A stretch of DNA of 64,000 nt. Source: Symbioplanes lichenis (lineage in GTDB: Bacteria; Actinomycetota; Actinomycetes; Mycobacteriales; Micromonosporaceae). Within the stretch, counting starts at the first letter, position 1, and the number at the start of each line of letters is the position of its first letter. Positions 17,201 through 27,414 of this stretch are shown here, piece after piece. Made by a program: the position numbers and the translations under genes. Below the pieces are notes generated by a model that worked only from the letters and a program-made list of their open reading frames with translations, ran no database searches and had not been told where the DNA came from. The stretch lies in NCBI RefSeq assembly GCF_030709675.1, contig NZ_JAUZQD010000002.1, forward strand, positions 248,001 to 312,000, read 5' to 3'.

Positions 17201-17569
17201 ATGAAGATTGAGCGTCCATGGCGGGCAGTGGCGGTCACGACCGCCGCCGCGTGTTGCATCGTCGGTGCCGCCCAGACCCCTGCGCTGGCGCATGACTATC
17301 AGGCGCCGATCCAGGCATCCGGAACCGGCTACTACTACGGCCGGATCGAGGTCCGGCAGAGTCACCATCGGATCCTGGCGTGCGACAAGAACGCCGACGG
17401 GGTCGGCGTCTGGGTCGAGTTCTACACCAGCGACGGCGTCTACCACACGCTCGACGACGCGAACGGATCCGCCGACCCGTGCGGTTCGTACACGAACAAC
17501 GCGACGACCGTGACGCAGTTCCGCGGCTGGGCCCGCAACGGCATCAACACCGGCTGGCACACACCGTGA
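17201..17569 (+). CDS. small secreted protein
   Basis: 122-aa exported protein. The first 30 residues form a signal peptide (VAVTTAAACCIVGAAQ, cleavage probably after TPALAHD region ALA). The mature part of about 90 residues has two cysteines (ILACDKN and SADPCGS), which could form one disulfide, and aromatic-rich strands (GYYYGRIEVRQSHH). It resembles the many small extracellular proteins of actinomycetes of unknown role. GGGGGAGAAG lies just upstream of the ATG, and a 15-bp hairpin follows, so it is a single-gene unit divergent from the AraC regulator. Confidence 0.75.
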   Translation: MKIERPWRAVAVTTAAACCIVGAAQTPALAHDYQAPIQASGTGYYYGRIEVRQSHHRILACDKNADGVGVWVEFYTSDGVYHTLDDANGSADPCGSYTNNATTVTQFRGWARNGINTGWHTP

Positions 17570-17577
17570 CGTCCTTG

Positions 17578-17612
17578 ACCGGGTGGCCGGCGCGGTGCGC
17601 CGGCCACCCGGT
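17578..17612 (+). terminator. strong hairpin terminator, 15-bp perfect stem
   Basis: ACCGGGTGGCCGGCG pairs perfectly with CGCCGGCCACCCGGT across a 5-nt loop, 8 nt after the stop of the secreted peptide gene. No T-run follows. Confidence 0.75.
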
Positions 17613-17693
17613 CGGCCGTCCCTACGGTGTGAGGGCGCAACGTGTCGGCGGGATGTCGGTGCGGTGTCAGCGGCGGCGCGCAGCATGATCGGC

Positions 17694-18845
17694 ATGACTT
17701 CCGTACTCATCTCCGGGGCCGGCATCGCCGGGCCCGCCCTCGCGCTGTGGCTCACCCGGTACGGCTTCGACGTCACCGTGGTCGAAAAGGCGCCCGCGCT
17801 GCGGCCCGGCGGCCAGGCCGTCGACTTCAAGGGCGCCACGCACCGGACGGTGCTCGAGCGCATGGGCATCCTCGGCGACGTCCGGGCCCGGCAGACCGGC
17901 GGGGAGGACGGCACGGTGATCGACGCGGCCGGCCGGACGCTCGCGGTCGTGCCGAAGGAGTTCAGCGGCGGCGAGATCGAGATCGCGCGCGGCGACCTGG
18001 CCCAGCTGCTTTTCGACCATACGCGGGACGCCTGCACCTATGTCTTCGACGACACCGTCACGTCACTCACGGAGACGCCCACCGGGGTGGACGTGACCTT
18101 CGCCCGCAGCGAGCCCCGCACGTATGACCTCGTGGTGGGCGCCGACGGCATCCACTCGACCACCCGGCGACTCGCCTTCGGGCCGGAGCGGGACTACGTC
18201 CGGCACCTGGGTTACTACTACGCGCTGGCCGACGTGGACGTGCCCGGGGCGCCGCAGATGTACAACGAGCCCGGCCGCATGGCCAGCCTCGGCGGCGGGA
18301 AGGCGCCCGCATTCTTCGTGTTCGCGTCGGCGCCGCTGAGCTACGACCGGTTCGACAGCGAGCAGCAGAAGCGCATCGTCGCGGAGGCCTACCGGGGCGG
18401 CGGCTGGCGGATCCCCGAGCTGCTCGACCAGCTCCCCGAAGCCCGCGAGTTCTACCTCGACTCGATCAGCCGCGTGACCACCGACCGGTACTCGGCCGGC
18501 CGCGTCGTCCTGCTCGGCGACGCCGCGTACGGCAACACTCTTGGCGGGTACGGCACCGGGCTGGCGGTCGTCGGCGCGTACGTGCTGGCGGGGGAGCTGC
18601 ACCGCGCCGGTGGTGACCACCGCCGGGCCTTCGCCGAGTACGAGGCCAAGTTCCGTGGCTACGCCAAGGTCTCGCAGCAGATCAGCGCCGGCCGTCTGCT
18701 GGCGCCCAAGACCCGGCTGGGCATGCGTGGCCGCAACGCCCTCTTCTCCGTCTCCGCGTTGCTCACGCCCCTGTTGAATCTGACCGAGCGGCTCGCGACG
18801 GACGACACCCTCGAGGATTACGACGTCAGGCCGCAGCCCGCGTGA
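17694..18845 (+). CDS. FAD-dependent monooxygenase
   Basis: 383-aa class A flavin monooxygenase of the PheA/TetX-like group. The N-terminus has the FAD dinucleotide fold VLISGAGIAGPALALWL with a Glu acceptor in VVEKAP, the middle has DLVVGADGIHSTTR (the DG motif), and the C-terminal half has GRVVLLGDAAYGNTLGGYGTGLAVVGAY (the GD motif that contacts the ribose of FAD). Such enzymes hydroxylate aromatic or polyketide substrates with NAD(P)H; the substrate here is unknown. An in-frame ATG at 17685 is an alternative start; 17694 is chosen because MTSVLISGAG matches the family start. Its 3' end overlaps the convergent gene at 18826. Confidence 0.88.
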   Translation: MTSVLISGAGIAGPALALWLTRYGFDVTVVEKAPALRPGGQAVDFKGATHRTVLERMGILGDVRARQTGGEDGTVIDAAGRTLAVVPKEFSGGEIEIARGDLAQLLFDHTRDACTYVFDDTVTSLTETPTGVDVTFARSEPRTYDLVVGADGIHSTTRRLAFGPERDYVRHLGYYYALADVDVPGAPQMYNEPGRMASLGGGKAPAFFVFASAPLSYDRFDSEQQKRIVAEAYRGGGWRIPELLDQLPEAREFYLDSISRVTTDRYSAGRVVLLGDAAYGNTLGGYGTGLAVVGAYVLAGELHRAGGDHRRAFAEYEAKFRGYAKVSQQISAGRLLAPKTRLGMRGRNALFSVSALLTPLLNLTERLATDDTLEDYDVRPQPA

Positions 18846-19191
18846 CGGCGCGCCGCAGCACGGGGTGCCGCTCCTCCCACGCCCGGCGGACGGCCCGGGG
18901 CAGGTTGAGCTCCGGCCACACCCGGGCCAGCGTGGGCCCGTGCAGGAAGTCGCGGAGCTCGCCGACGCGGATCGCCTCGCGCAGCACGTTCTCGTACATC
19001 CAGAGCAGCATGGTGGGCTGGCCGAGGTCGAAGCTGCGGTGCGGGTTCCACCAGAGGCGCAGCGGCAGCTCGACCCGGCCGGCTGTCGGCCCGGTCAGCT
19101 CGCTCAGCGTTCCGGCCACGACGACGGCCCGGTGCGGCCGGCTGAGCGGGACGGCGGGAGCGTCGTCGAGCTCGCGCTCGCGGGTGAACAT
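18826..19191 (-). CDS. conserved-looking hypothetical protein
   Basis: 121-aa soluble protein with no recognised domain. Distinct features are a basic N-terminus, VELPLRLWWNPHRSFDLGQ and WMYENVLREAIRVGELRDFLHG, followed by a basic tail. The WNP-x10-P-x9-EAIRVGEL spacing recalls small actinobacterial proteins of unknown role. A TACGCT hexamer on the minus strand ends 6 nt before ATG 19191, indicating a leaderless start. The last 20 nt overlap the convergent monooxygenase gene. Confidence 0.6.
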   Translation of the reverse strand: MFTRERELDDAPAVPLSRPHRAVVVAGTLSELTGPTAGRVELPLRLWWNPHRSFDLGQPTMLLWMYENVLREAIRVGELRDFLHGPTLARVWPELNLPRAVRRAWEERHPVLRRAVTRAAA

Positions 19192-19231
19192 GCGACAAGC
19201 GTAAACCGCCACCCCCCGCAACGCCTCACCG

Positions 19232-19246
19232 CCTAGGTTCCTAGGA
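19232..19246. repeat. 15-bp direct repeat, left copy
   Basis: CCTAGGTTCCTAGGA, itself a pair of CCTAGG palindromes. An identical copy lies at 19699-19713, and the two bracket a decayed gene. Confidence 0.7.
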
Positions 19247-19257
19247 CGCCGTTCAGG

Positions 19258-19703
19258 ATGTGCGGTGTCTATGTCAGCCGGGGCGACCTGCGCGCCGACC
19301 CCGCGACCCGGCCGGGCGGCGTCGCGGTCCGTGGTCCCGCGGCGGCGCGGCTCGGGATCCACACCGACTGGCCGGCGCCGGCCGCATCCACCCAGCGCGA
19401 TCTGCAGGAGTATTGGGTGCCGTGGACGACCCCATGACGTGGTCGCCGGAGGGGCTGACCGCGTGGGCGACCTCGTGGAGCGGTCTCGGCGTGGCCCGGT
19501 TGCGGCACACGCTCGCCGCCGGTCGGGTCACCTCGAAGACCGAAGCCGCGGACTATGCCACCGCCACCTACGACCCGCGCTGGCATCGCATCGTGCGGGA
19601 GGCGCTGCGCATCCGCGTCGGCGGGCCGTCGCTCTACGCCAACCCGTGGCGCCGCCGCGCCGACATGCTCGGCTTCCTCCGCCAGACCTCGTCCTACACC
19701 TAG
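19258..19703 (+). pseudogene. remnant of an aminoglycoside adenylyltransferase-like (DUF4111) gene
   Basis: Two overlapping frames carry consecutive parts of one protein. The first (19258-19437, 59 aa) has GVAVRGPAAARLGIHTDW and DLQEYWVPW; the second (from 19434, 89 aa) has LTAWATSWSGLGVARLRHTL, AAGRVTSKTEAADYA and RWHRIVREALRIR, the helical C-terminal domain of ANT(3'')/DUF4111 proteins. The frame change lies at about 19418-19434. The N-terminal nucleotidyltransferase domain, with the G-S and D-x-D metal motif, is missing; an in-frame TAG occurs just upstream, inside the left repeat. This is therefore a truncated, frameshifted pseudogene. Family assignment rests on remembered motif layout, not an alignment. 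Confidence 0.6.
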
Positions 19704-19713
19704 GTTCCTAGGA
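19699..19713. repeat. 15-bp direct repeat, right copy
   Basis: Identical to 19232-19246. It overlaps the stop codon of the adenylyltransferase remnant. The sequence that follows (TCCTAGGATGCT, 19706-19717) recurs upstream of the siderophore operon at 31877-31888. Confidence 0.7.
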
Positions 19714-19853
19714 TGCTTTACCCGGAGTGACGCTCGTATAGAGCAGAAACGACGGCTTCGCCGACGACTAACCGACCTGCTGCCCTCCGAAGGGGCGAGA
19801 TCAGTTCAAGCGAGCGTTGACGACGAGGTCGTGGAGGGCGTCGACGGTGGTGG

Positions 19854-20522
19854 TCACTGCAGGCCCCTTTCTCGTACGGCCGTGAGGAGCGTGTCGATGC
19901 GGTCGCGGGCGGGTTCGTGGGGCAGGGCGGTGGTCGCGGCGGCGTCGGCGAGGTCGGCCTGCAGGTCGGTGGCCCAGGAGAGCACGTCGGGCCAGGGGGT
20001 GTCGCCTGTTTTGATCGCGAGGAGCCGGTCGCGCAGGGGTGTGACGTCGAGGAGGACGTCGCCGGTGCGCAGGACGTGGGCGCCGGCGAGGAGGAGGCGG
20101 ATCATGTGCATGGCTTGTTTGTGGTTGGTGGCGCCGGTGCGGTCGCGGCCGGTGGCGACGCGTTTGAGCTGGTCGCGGGCGTACGCGCCGTAGGTGTCGG
20201 CGACGCGGCGGGAGAGGAAGGCGCTGCGTTCGCGGACGAGGAGTTCGCCGGGCGGGGTGATGAGTTCGGTGAGCGGGGACCAGAGGACTTCGAGGACGGT
20301 GGGGTTGGCCTGCAGGGCGAGGGTGCAGAACCGTTCGATCTCCCAGGAGAACTGTTCGTCGCGGGGGCCGTCGAGGTGGGTGGGCGGCTTGTCGAGGCGC
20401 CAGAAGTCGCGGGTGGGGGCGGCGTAGACGCCCCGGCGGTCGTGGTCGGAGCCGGGGCCGTGGAGGCCGTAGGCGCGGGAGCCGACCACGACCGCCAGGA
20501 TCGTGTGCGGGGGGTGGGTCAC
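19854..20522 (-). CDS. predicted nucleotidyltransferase
   Basis: 222-aa protein with a minimal nucleotidyltransferase start: ILAVVVGSRAYGLHGPGSDHDRRGVY has the GS turn and the D-x-D metal pair (DHD) near residue 25, as in COG3541-type proteins. The rest is helical, with ERFCTLALQANPTVLEVLWSP and YARDQLKRVATGRDRTGATNHKQAMHMIRLL, which is characteristic of that group. The target of nucleotidyl transfer is unknown in the family. The GTG start overlaps the stop of the aldo/keto reductase gene (GTGA), so the two are translationally coupled; the functional link is not obvious. Confidence 0.78.
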   Translation of the reverse strand: MTHPPHTILAVVVGSRAYGLHGPGSDHDRRGVYAAPTRDFWRLDKPPTHLDGPRDEQFSWEIERFCTLALQANPTVLEVLWSPLTELITPPGELLVRERSAFLSRRVADTYGAYARDQLKRVATGRDRTGATNHKQAMHMIRLLLAGAHVLRTGDVLLDVTPLRDRLLAIKTGDTPWPDVLSWATDLQADLADAAATTALPHEPARDRIDTLLTAVRERGLQ

Positions 20523-21514
20523 AGGTCGAGGACGGTGGCGTCGATCTCGTCGAGCTCGCTCTGGGAGAGGCGGAGGGTTTCGAGGGCGAGGACGTTGTTC
20601 TCGAGCTGGGTGACGCTGCTGGCGCCGATGATGAGGCTGGTCATGCGGGGGTCGCGGAGGGCCCAGGCGAGGGCCATCTGGGCGAGGCTCTGGCCGCGGC
20701 GCTTGGCGATGTCGTTGAGCGAGTGGAGGCGGGCGAGGGTCTTGGCGTCGAGGGCGTCCTCGTTGAGGAAGCGGCTGGTGCGGATGCGGCTGTCGTCGGG
20801 GATGCCGTTGAGGTAGCGGTCGGTGAGCAGGCCTTGTTGCAGGGGGCTGAAGGCGATGCAGCCGGCGCCGGCGGTCTCGAGGGTGTCGAGGAGGTTGTCG
20901 CGTTCGGTCCAGCGGTTGAGGATCGAGTAGCTGGGCTGGTGGATGAGCAGCGGGGTGCCCAGCTCGGAGAGCACGCGCGCGGCTTCCGCGGTCTGGGCGG
21001 AGGTGTAGTTGGAGAGGCCGACGTAGAGGGCCTTGCCGCTGCGGACGATGGCGTCGAGGGCGCCCATCGTCTCCTCGATGGGGGTGTCGGGGTCGGGGCG
21101 GTGGTGGTAGAAGATGTCGACGTAGTCGAGGCCGAGGCGCTGCAGGCTCTGGTCGAGGCTGCTGATGAGGTATTTGCGGCTGCCGCGGTCGCCGTAGGGG
21201 CCGGGCCACATGTCGTAGCCGGCTTTGCTGGAGATGACGAGTTCGTCGCGGTAGGGCTTGAGGTCGGTGGCCAGGAGGCGGCCGAAGTTGGTCTCGGCGC
21301 TGCCGTAGGGCGGGCCGTAGTTGTTGGCCAGGTCGAAGTGGGTGACGCCGAGGTCGAAGGCGCGGCGGACGATGGCGCGCTGGGTCTCGAAGGGTTTGTT
21401 GTCGCCGAAGTTGTGCCAGAGCCCGAGGGAGAGGGCGGGGAGCTGGAGGCCGCTGCGCCCGGCGCGGCGGTAGGTCATGGTGTCGTAGCGGTTCTGGTCC
21501 GCGGAGTAGGTCAC
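20519..21514 (-). CDS. aldo/keto reductase (YghZ/Kv-beta-like)
   Basis: 331-aa NADPH-dependent aldo/keto reductase. The catalytic tetrad is visible in order: Asp and Tyr in THFDLANNYGPPYGSAE, Lys in VISSKAGYDMWPG, and His in DIFYHHRPDPDTP. The late motif LIIGASSVTQLENNV binds the nucleotide phosphate. The PGPYGDRGSRKYL insertion matches the L-glyceraldehyde-3-phosphate reductase (YghZ) subgroup, which detoxifies small aldehydes; the physiological substrate is unproven. GTG 21514 is chosen; an in-frame ATG lies upstream at 21547. It is the first gene of a two-gene unit divergent from the glycine riboswitch. Confidence 0.9.
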   Translation of the reverse strand: MTYSADQNRYDTMTYRRAGRSGLQLPALSLGLWHNFGDNKPFETQRAIVRRAFDLGVTHFDLANNYGPPYGSAETNFGRLLATDLKPYRDELVISSKAGYDMWPGPYGDRGSRKYLISSLDQSLQRLGLDYVDIFYHHRPDPDTPIEETMGALDAIVRSGKALYVGLSNYTSAQTAEAARVLSELGTPLLIHQPSYSILNRWTERDNLLDTLETAGAGCIAFSPLQQGLLTDRYLNGIPDDSRIRTSRFLNEDALDAKTLARLHSLNDIAKRRGQSLAQMALAWALRDPRMTSLIIGASSVTQLENNVLALETLRLSQSELDEIDATVLDL

Positions 21515-21577
21515 ACACCACAGCCTACGAATAGGGGTCCTGACCATGATCACTGGTAGGTTGGGACTCAGCCGAAC

Positions 21578-21682
21578 GACCCGTGCGGGAGAGACCGTCG
21601 ACCTTTGACGGCGCCGAAGGGGCAAATCCTCCCCGGAACCTCTCAGGCAAAAGGACCGCGTGGGCAAGGCGACTCTGGAGTG
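21578..21682 (+). promoter_or_regulatory. glycine riboswitch, one visible aptamer
   Basis: The region contains the glycine aptamer hallmarks in order: GCGGGAGAG (21585-21593), CGCCGAAGGGGCAA (21612-21625), CTCTCAGGCAAAAGGACCG (21640-21658) and GACTCTGGAG (21671-21680). It sits 63 nt before gcvP, the expected target, where glycine binding turns on glycine cleavage. A TAGGTT hexamer about 20 nt upstream is the likely -10 element. Only one aptamer is evident; many glycine riboswitches are tandem. Confidence 0.92.
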
Positions 21683-21744
21683 CGCGCGCTGGGTATGACA
21701 GAGGGGGAGGGTTGACCGCTGACCCCCTGCCCCGGGAGCCGCAC

Positions 21745-24555
<2,811 letters not shown>

Positions 24556-24565
24556 GGCGCTGACG

Positions 24566-24610
24566 GAGAAAGGCCCGCTACCCCGGGGGGAGGGGTGGCG
24601 GGCCTTTCTC
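24566..24610 (+). terminator. hairpin terminator after gcvP
   Basis: GAGAAAGGCCCGC pairs with GCGGGCCTTTCTC around an inner CCCC/GGGG stem, beginning 11 nt after the gcvP stop. Confidence 0.85.
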
Positions 24611-24988
24611 GTGGTGCCTGGACCTGGCGTCGGCACGGGGGCGGGTGTGCCGGCGGTCCGGGCGTGCGGGGGAGCGCCTGCACGGAGGCGCCCGGGTGGC
24701 GTCGTCGCCGGGGCGGGCCCGGATTCGCGGGTGCCGGCTCGTGGGGCGCTGCCTCGCCTCGTCGTCGGGGCGGTCCGGCTGCGCGGCCAGGGTGCCCGGC
24801 CGCGTCGCCGGGCGGTTGCGGCGTCCCGTTGCGGTGATCGCGCTGGTGCGGCGTTCTCACCTGGAGCGATCTCACCGGCGGCGTTCTCGCCGTGGGCCGG
24901 GCGGGTGCTGCGGCCCGGAGCGGTGCCGGCGTCGCTGCCGGTGCGTGCGGCGTGGGTCCCGGCGCCGATGCCGGGGCGGGGTGGCGGC
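24611..24988. other. 378-nt stretch without a recognisable gene
   Basis: Very GC-rich sequence with open frames on both strands but no protein-like translation, no ribosome binding site at a plausible start, and no obvious RNA fold beyond the gcvP terminator on its left edge. It separates gcvP from the convergent DUF5999 gene. Confidence 0.5.
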
Positions 24989-25189
24989 TCAGGCGGCCAG
25001 CGCGTGGCGGGCCGGGCCGCGGTGCGGCTCGATGAGGCGGCCGTCGGGCAGGAGCTCGCCGGTGTCCTCGAAGACGATCACACCGTTGCAGAGCAGGCTC
25101 CAGCCTTGCTCCGGGAAGGTTGCCACGACCCGGGCCGCCTCGCGGTCCACGGCCTCGGCGGTGGGGCAGGGGTTCTGGTGCTGGCACAT
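24989..25189 (-). CDS. DUF5999 family protein
   Basis: 66-aa protein that matches the small actinobacterial DUF5999 family: MCQHQNPCPTAEAVDREAAR at the start, then EQGWSLLCNGVIVFEDTGELLPDG and IEPHR near the end. The conserved C-x-H-x3-C set at residues 2-8 plus the LLCNG cysteine may bind a metal, but the family has no known function. The frame begins with GTG at 25192 just before ATG 25189; the ATG fits the family start and has GGAG 8 nt upstream. It is a single gene convergent with gcvP. Confidence 0.85.
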   Translation of the reverse strand: MCQHQNPCPTAEAVDREAARVVATFPEQGWSLLCNGVIVFEDTGELLPDGRLIEPHRGPARHALAA

Positions 25190-25192
25190 CAC

Positions 25193-26120
25193 GGGGTCTC
25201 CGGTAGGGGCTTGTGTTGAGCTTCACATCAACGGGGCCGAACACTACTCCTTCCGGAACGAGTCCGGGGGGAGCGGGTGACGGGCTCCGGTGACGCGAGG
25301 GCACTGTTCAGATGTTCCACGGTGGCGGCCGATACGGCCACTGTCGGACACACGTGCAACCTGACGGACGGGTTCATCCGGCCTCCGGCCTGCACGGTCA
25401 CCGTCCGTCATGCCATGTCGGACGGTCGCGCCGCGGGGGCGGCGACCCGGTGAGCTTGGGGCACCGGGGCGCCGGGGCGACGGACTGATGGTGCGAAACT
25501 CCGCCGAACGGTCAGCGTGATCAACCCGATCGGCACCCCTCATCGCCACGCTGTGTTGCCGAGGAGCCTGTCTCCGTGACCGGTTTCGACAGTGTGGGTT
25601 GTCGATATTCGGGTGGGCGGACAGCTGGGCTTTCCCCGCTGTCGATCTCCGCCGTATGCGGCGGGCCGGCCCGGCTGGTGTCCGCGTGATCGTCGCTCTG
25701 GGTCACGGATCGGGAGCGGTCGAAGACGTCGCGTATGCGTACCTGTTCCGTCGCGAAATCTCTCCGGCGACCCCCCGCCCGGGCGTGTCGCGCCGGCCGG
25801 TCCGGCGCCCGGACCGGACTGGTCACGTCCCTACAGGGTGTCACCGGCACGGGGGTCGCCGGGGCGCCGTGGGTGCCAGAACCCGACAGATGTCGATGCG
25901 CCTGGGAGCGCTCTCGCGGTCCGGGCCGGTCCCGGCGGCGGCCGACGACCGCACCCGGCAAGCCGGACCAACCGCCCATGTGCGAACGCGTGGGAACATG
26001 TGCGGAGTTGTCCCGCAAGATCACACGGCGGCCGCTGTGACGGATCACCACCGGCGCAACCCTTGTGCCCGCCCCCACCGGGACGCTATGCGCGCCCGCG
26101 CGCCCGGTAGGTTGAGGACC
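25193..26120. other. 928-nt stretch without a recognisable gene
   Basis: No frame gives a protein-like product. The left end is the control region of the DUF5999 gene. Around 25350-25430 the motif GTCGGAC/GTCCG recurs several times (for example TGACGGAC and GTCCGTCA as an inverted pair), and around 25560-25640 base composition is less GC-rich. A long untranslated or regulatory region, or a degraded gene, are both possible. Confidence 0.4.
26108..26113 (+). promoter_or_regulatory. -10 hexamer TAGGTT of def, leaderless start
   Basis: TAGGTT ends 7 nt before the def ATG, placing initiation close to the start codon. No Shine-Dalgarno sequence is otherwise needed or seen apart from GAGGA. Confidence 0.4.
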
Positions 26121-26615
26121 ATGACTGTGCGTCCCATCCGGATCTTCGGCGACCCCGTCCTGCGTACCCCGGCCGAGCCGGTCACCGCCTTCGACGACGA
26201 GCTGCGCGCCCTGATCGCCGACCTGGAGGACACCGTCCGCGAGCCCGGCCGCGCCGGGGTCGCCGCCCCGCAGATCGGGGTGAGCCTGCGCGCCTTCTCC
26301 TACAACGTCGGCGGCCGCGTCGGCCACATGATCAACCCGGTGCTCAGCGACTTCGACGGCACGCAGGACGACGAGGAGGGCTGCCTGTCGCTGCCCGGCC
26401 TGGGCTTCGCCACCCCGCGCGCCCTCGCCGTCACCGCGACCGGTTTCGACCAGCACGGCGCCCCGCTCACCCTGGCCGCCACCGGCTTCCTGGCCCGCGC
26501 CCTGCAGCACGAGACCGACCACCTCGACGGCCGCCTCTACATCGACACGCTCAAGGGCGACACCCGCCGCCAGGCCCTGCGCGAGCTGCGCCGCACCCTC
26601 CCGGCCCGCGCATGA
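26121..26615 (+). CDS. def: peptide deformylase
   Basis: 164-aa metalloenzyme that removes the formyl group from the N-terminal Met of new proteins. All three motifs are present: GRAGVAAPQIG (motif 1, residues 43-53), EEGCLSLPG with the metal ligand Cys88 (motif 2) and QHETDHLDG with H130, E131 and H134 (motif 3). Motif 1 begins GRAGVAA rather than the common GxGxAA, a frequent actinobacterial variant. ATG 26121 is chosen because the family N-terminus (VRPIRIFGDPVLR) starts there. Its stop overlaps the methyltransferase start (ATGA). It could be the housekeeping enzyme or a second copy. Confidence 0.95.
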   Translation: MTVRPIRIFGDPVLRTPAEPVTAFDDELRALIADLEDTVREPGRAGVAAPQIGVSLRAFSYNVGGRVGHMINPVLSDFDGTQDDEEGCLSLPGLGFATPRALAVTATGFDQHGAPLTLAATGFLARALQHETDHLDGRLYIDTLKGDTRRQALRELRRTLPARA

Positions 26616-27406
26616 CCCCGGACCCCGCCCCCACCCCGCCCGGCACCACCCCGCCCGGCACCGCGCGGCCCGGCACCTCTCCGCCCGGCCTCGCACAGCG
26701 CGCCACCGCGGACTCCGGCACCGCAGAGCCCGGCGGCGCGGAGTCCGCCATCGCCCGTCTGGCCGGGGCGTCGCTGGCCGCGGGCGACCCGACGGGCTGG
26801 TTCGAGGAGCTCTACGCCGAGGCCGAGGCCGGCACCGCCGAGATCCCCTGGGACAGCGACCGCCCGAGCCGCCTGCTCACCGAATGGGCCGAGCACGGCG
26901 ACGTCACCGGCGCCGCCCGCACCGCCCTGGTCGTCGGCTGCGGGCCCGGCCGCGACGCCGAGTACCTGGCCCGGCTCGGCTTCGTGGTGACCGCTTTCGA
27001 CATCTCCGCGACGGCCCTGCGCACCGCCCGCCGGCGCCACCCCGACTCCCCGGTCGACTACGTGCACGCCGACCTGCTCGCCCTGCCCGCCGCCTGGCGC
27101 GGCGCCTTCGACCTGGTCGTCGAGAGCAACAACGTCCAGGCCCTGCCGGCCGCCGTCCGCCCCCGCGCCATCGCCGCGATCGGCCCCCTCGTCGCCCCGG
27201 GCGGCACGCTGCTCGTCCTGGCCGCCGCGCGCGACGAGGACAGCCCCGCCCCCGGCGGCCCGCCGTGGCCCCTGACCCGAACCGAGATCGACGCCTTCGC
27301 CGCCGAAACCGAGCACGCCGGTCTCACCACGATCGCCGTCGAGCGGCTCGCCGACCCGTCCGGCTCGTTCGTCACCCGCTGGCGCGCCGAATTCGCCGCC
27401 TCCTGA
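26612..27406 (+). CDS. SAM-dependent methyltransferase, class I
   Basis: 264-aa protein. The first 40 residues are a low-complexity Pro/Gly/Thr-rich segment of repeated PPGT units, unusual for this fold and perhaps a flexible tail. The catalytic domain follows: ALVVGCGPGRDAEYLARLG (SAM-binding motif I near residue 110), VTAFDISATAL (acidic loop) and FDLVVESNNVQALP. It resembles the thiopurine methyltransferase-like/methyltransferase domain 25 proteins found next to def-type genes. The substrate is unknown. Its ATG overlaps the def stop (ATGA), indicating translational coupling. It converges on the siderophore operon with a 8-nt gap. Confidence 0.85.
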   Translation: MTPDPAPTPPGTTPPGTARPGTSPPGLAQRATADSGTAEPGGAESAIARLAGASLAAGDPTGWFEELYAEAEAGTAEIPWDSDRPSRLLTEWAEHGDVTGAARTALVVGCGPGRDAEYLARLGFVVTAFDISATALRTARRRHPDSPVDYVHADLLALPAAWRGAFDLVVESNNVQALPAAVRPRAIAAIGPLVAPGGTLLVLAAARDEDSPAPGGPPWPLTRTEIDAFAAETEHAGLTTIAVERLADPSGSFVTRWRAEFAAS

Positions 27407-27414
27407 GACCCCGC

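Noticed and set aside
25244..25549. 101-aa minus-strand open frame in the long gap before def
   Set aside because: Compositionally biased with no ribosome binding site or motif; not reported as a gene.
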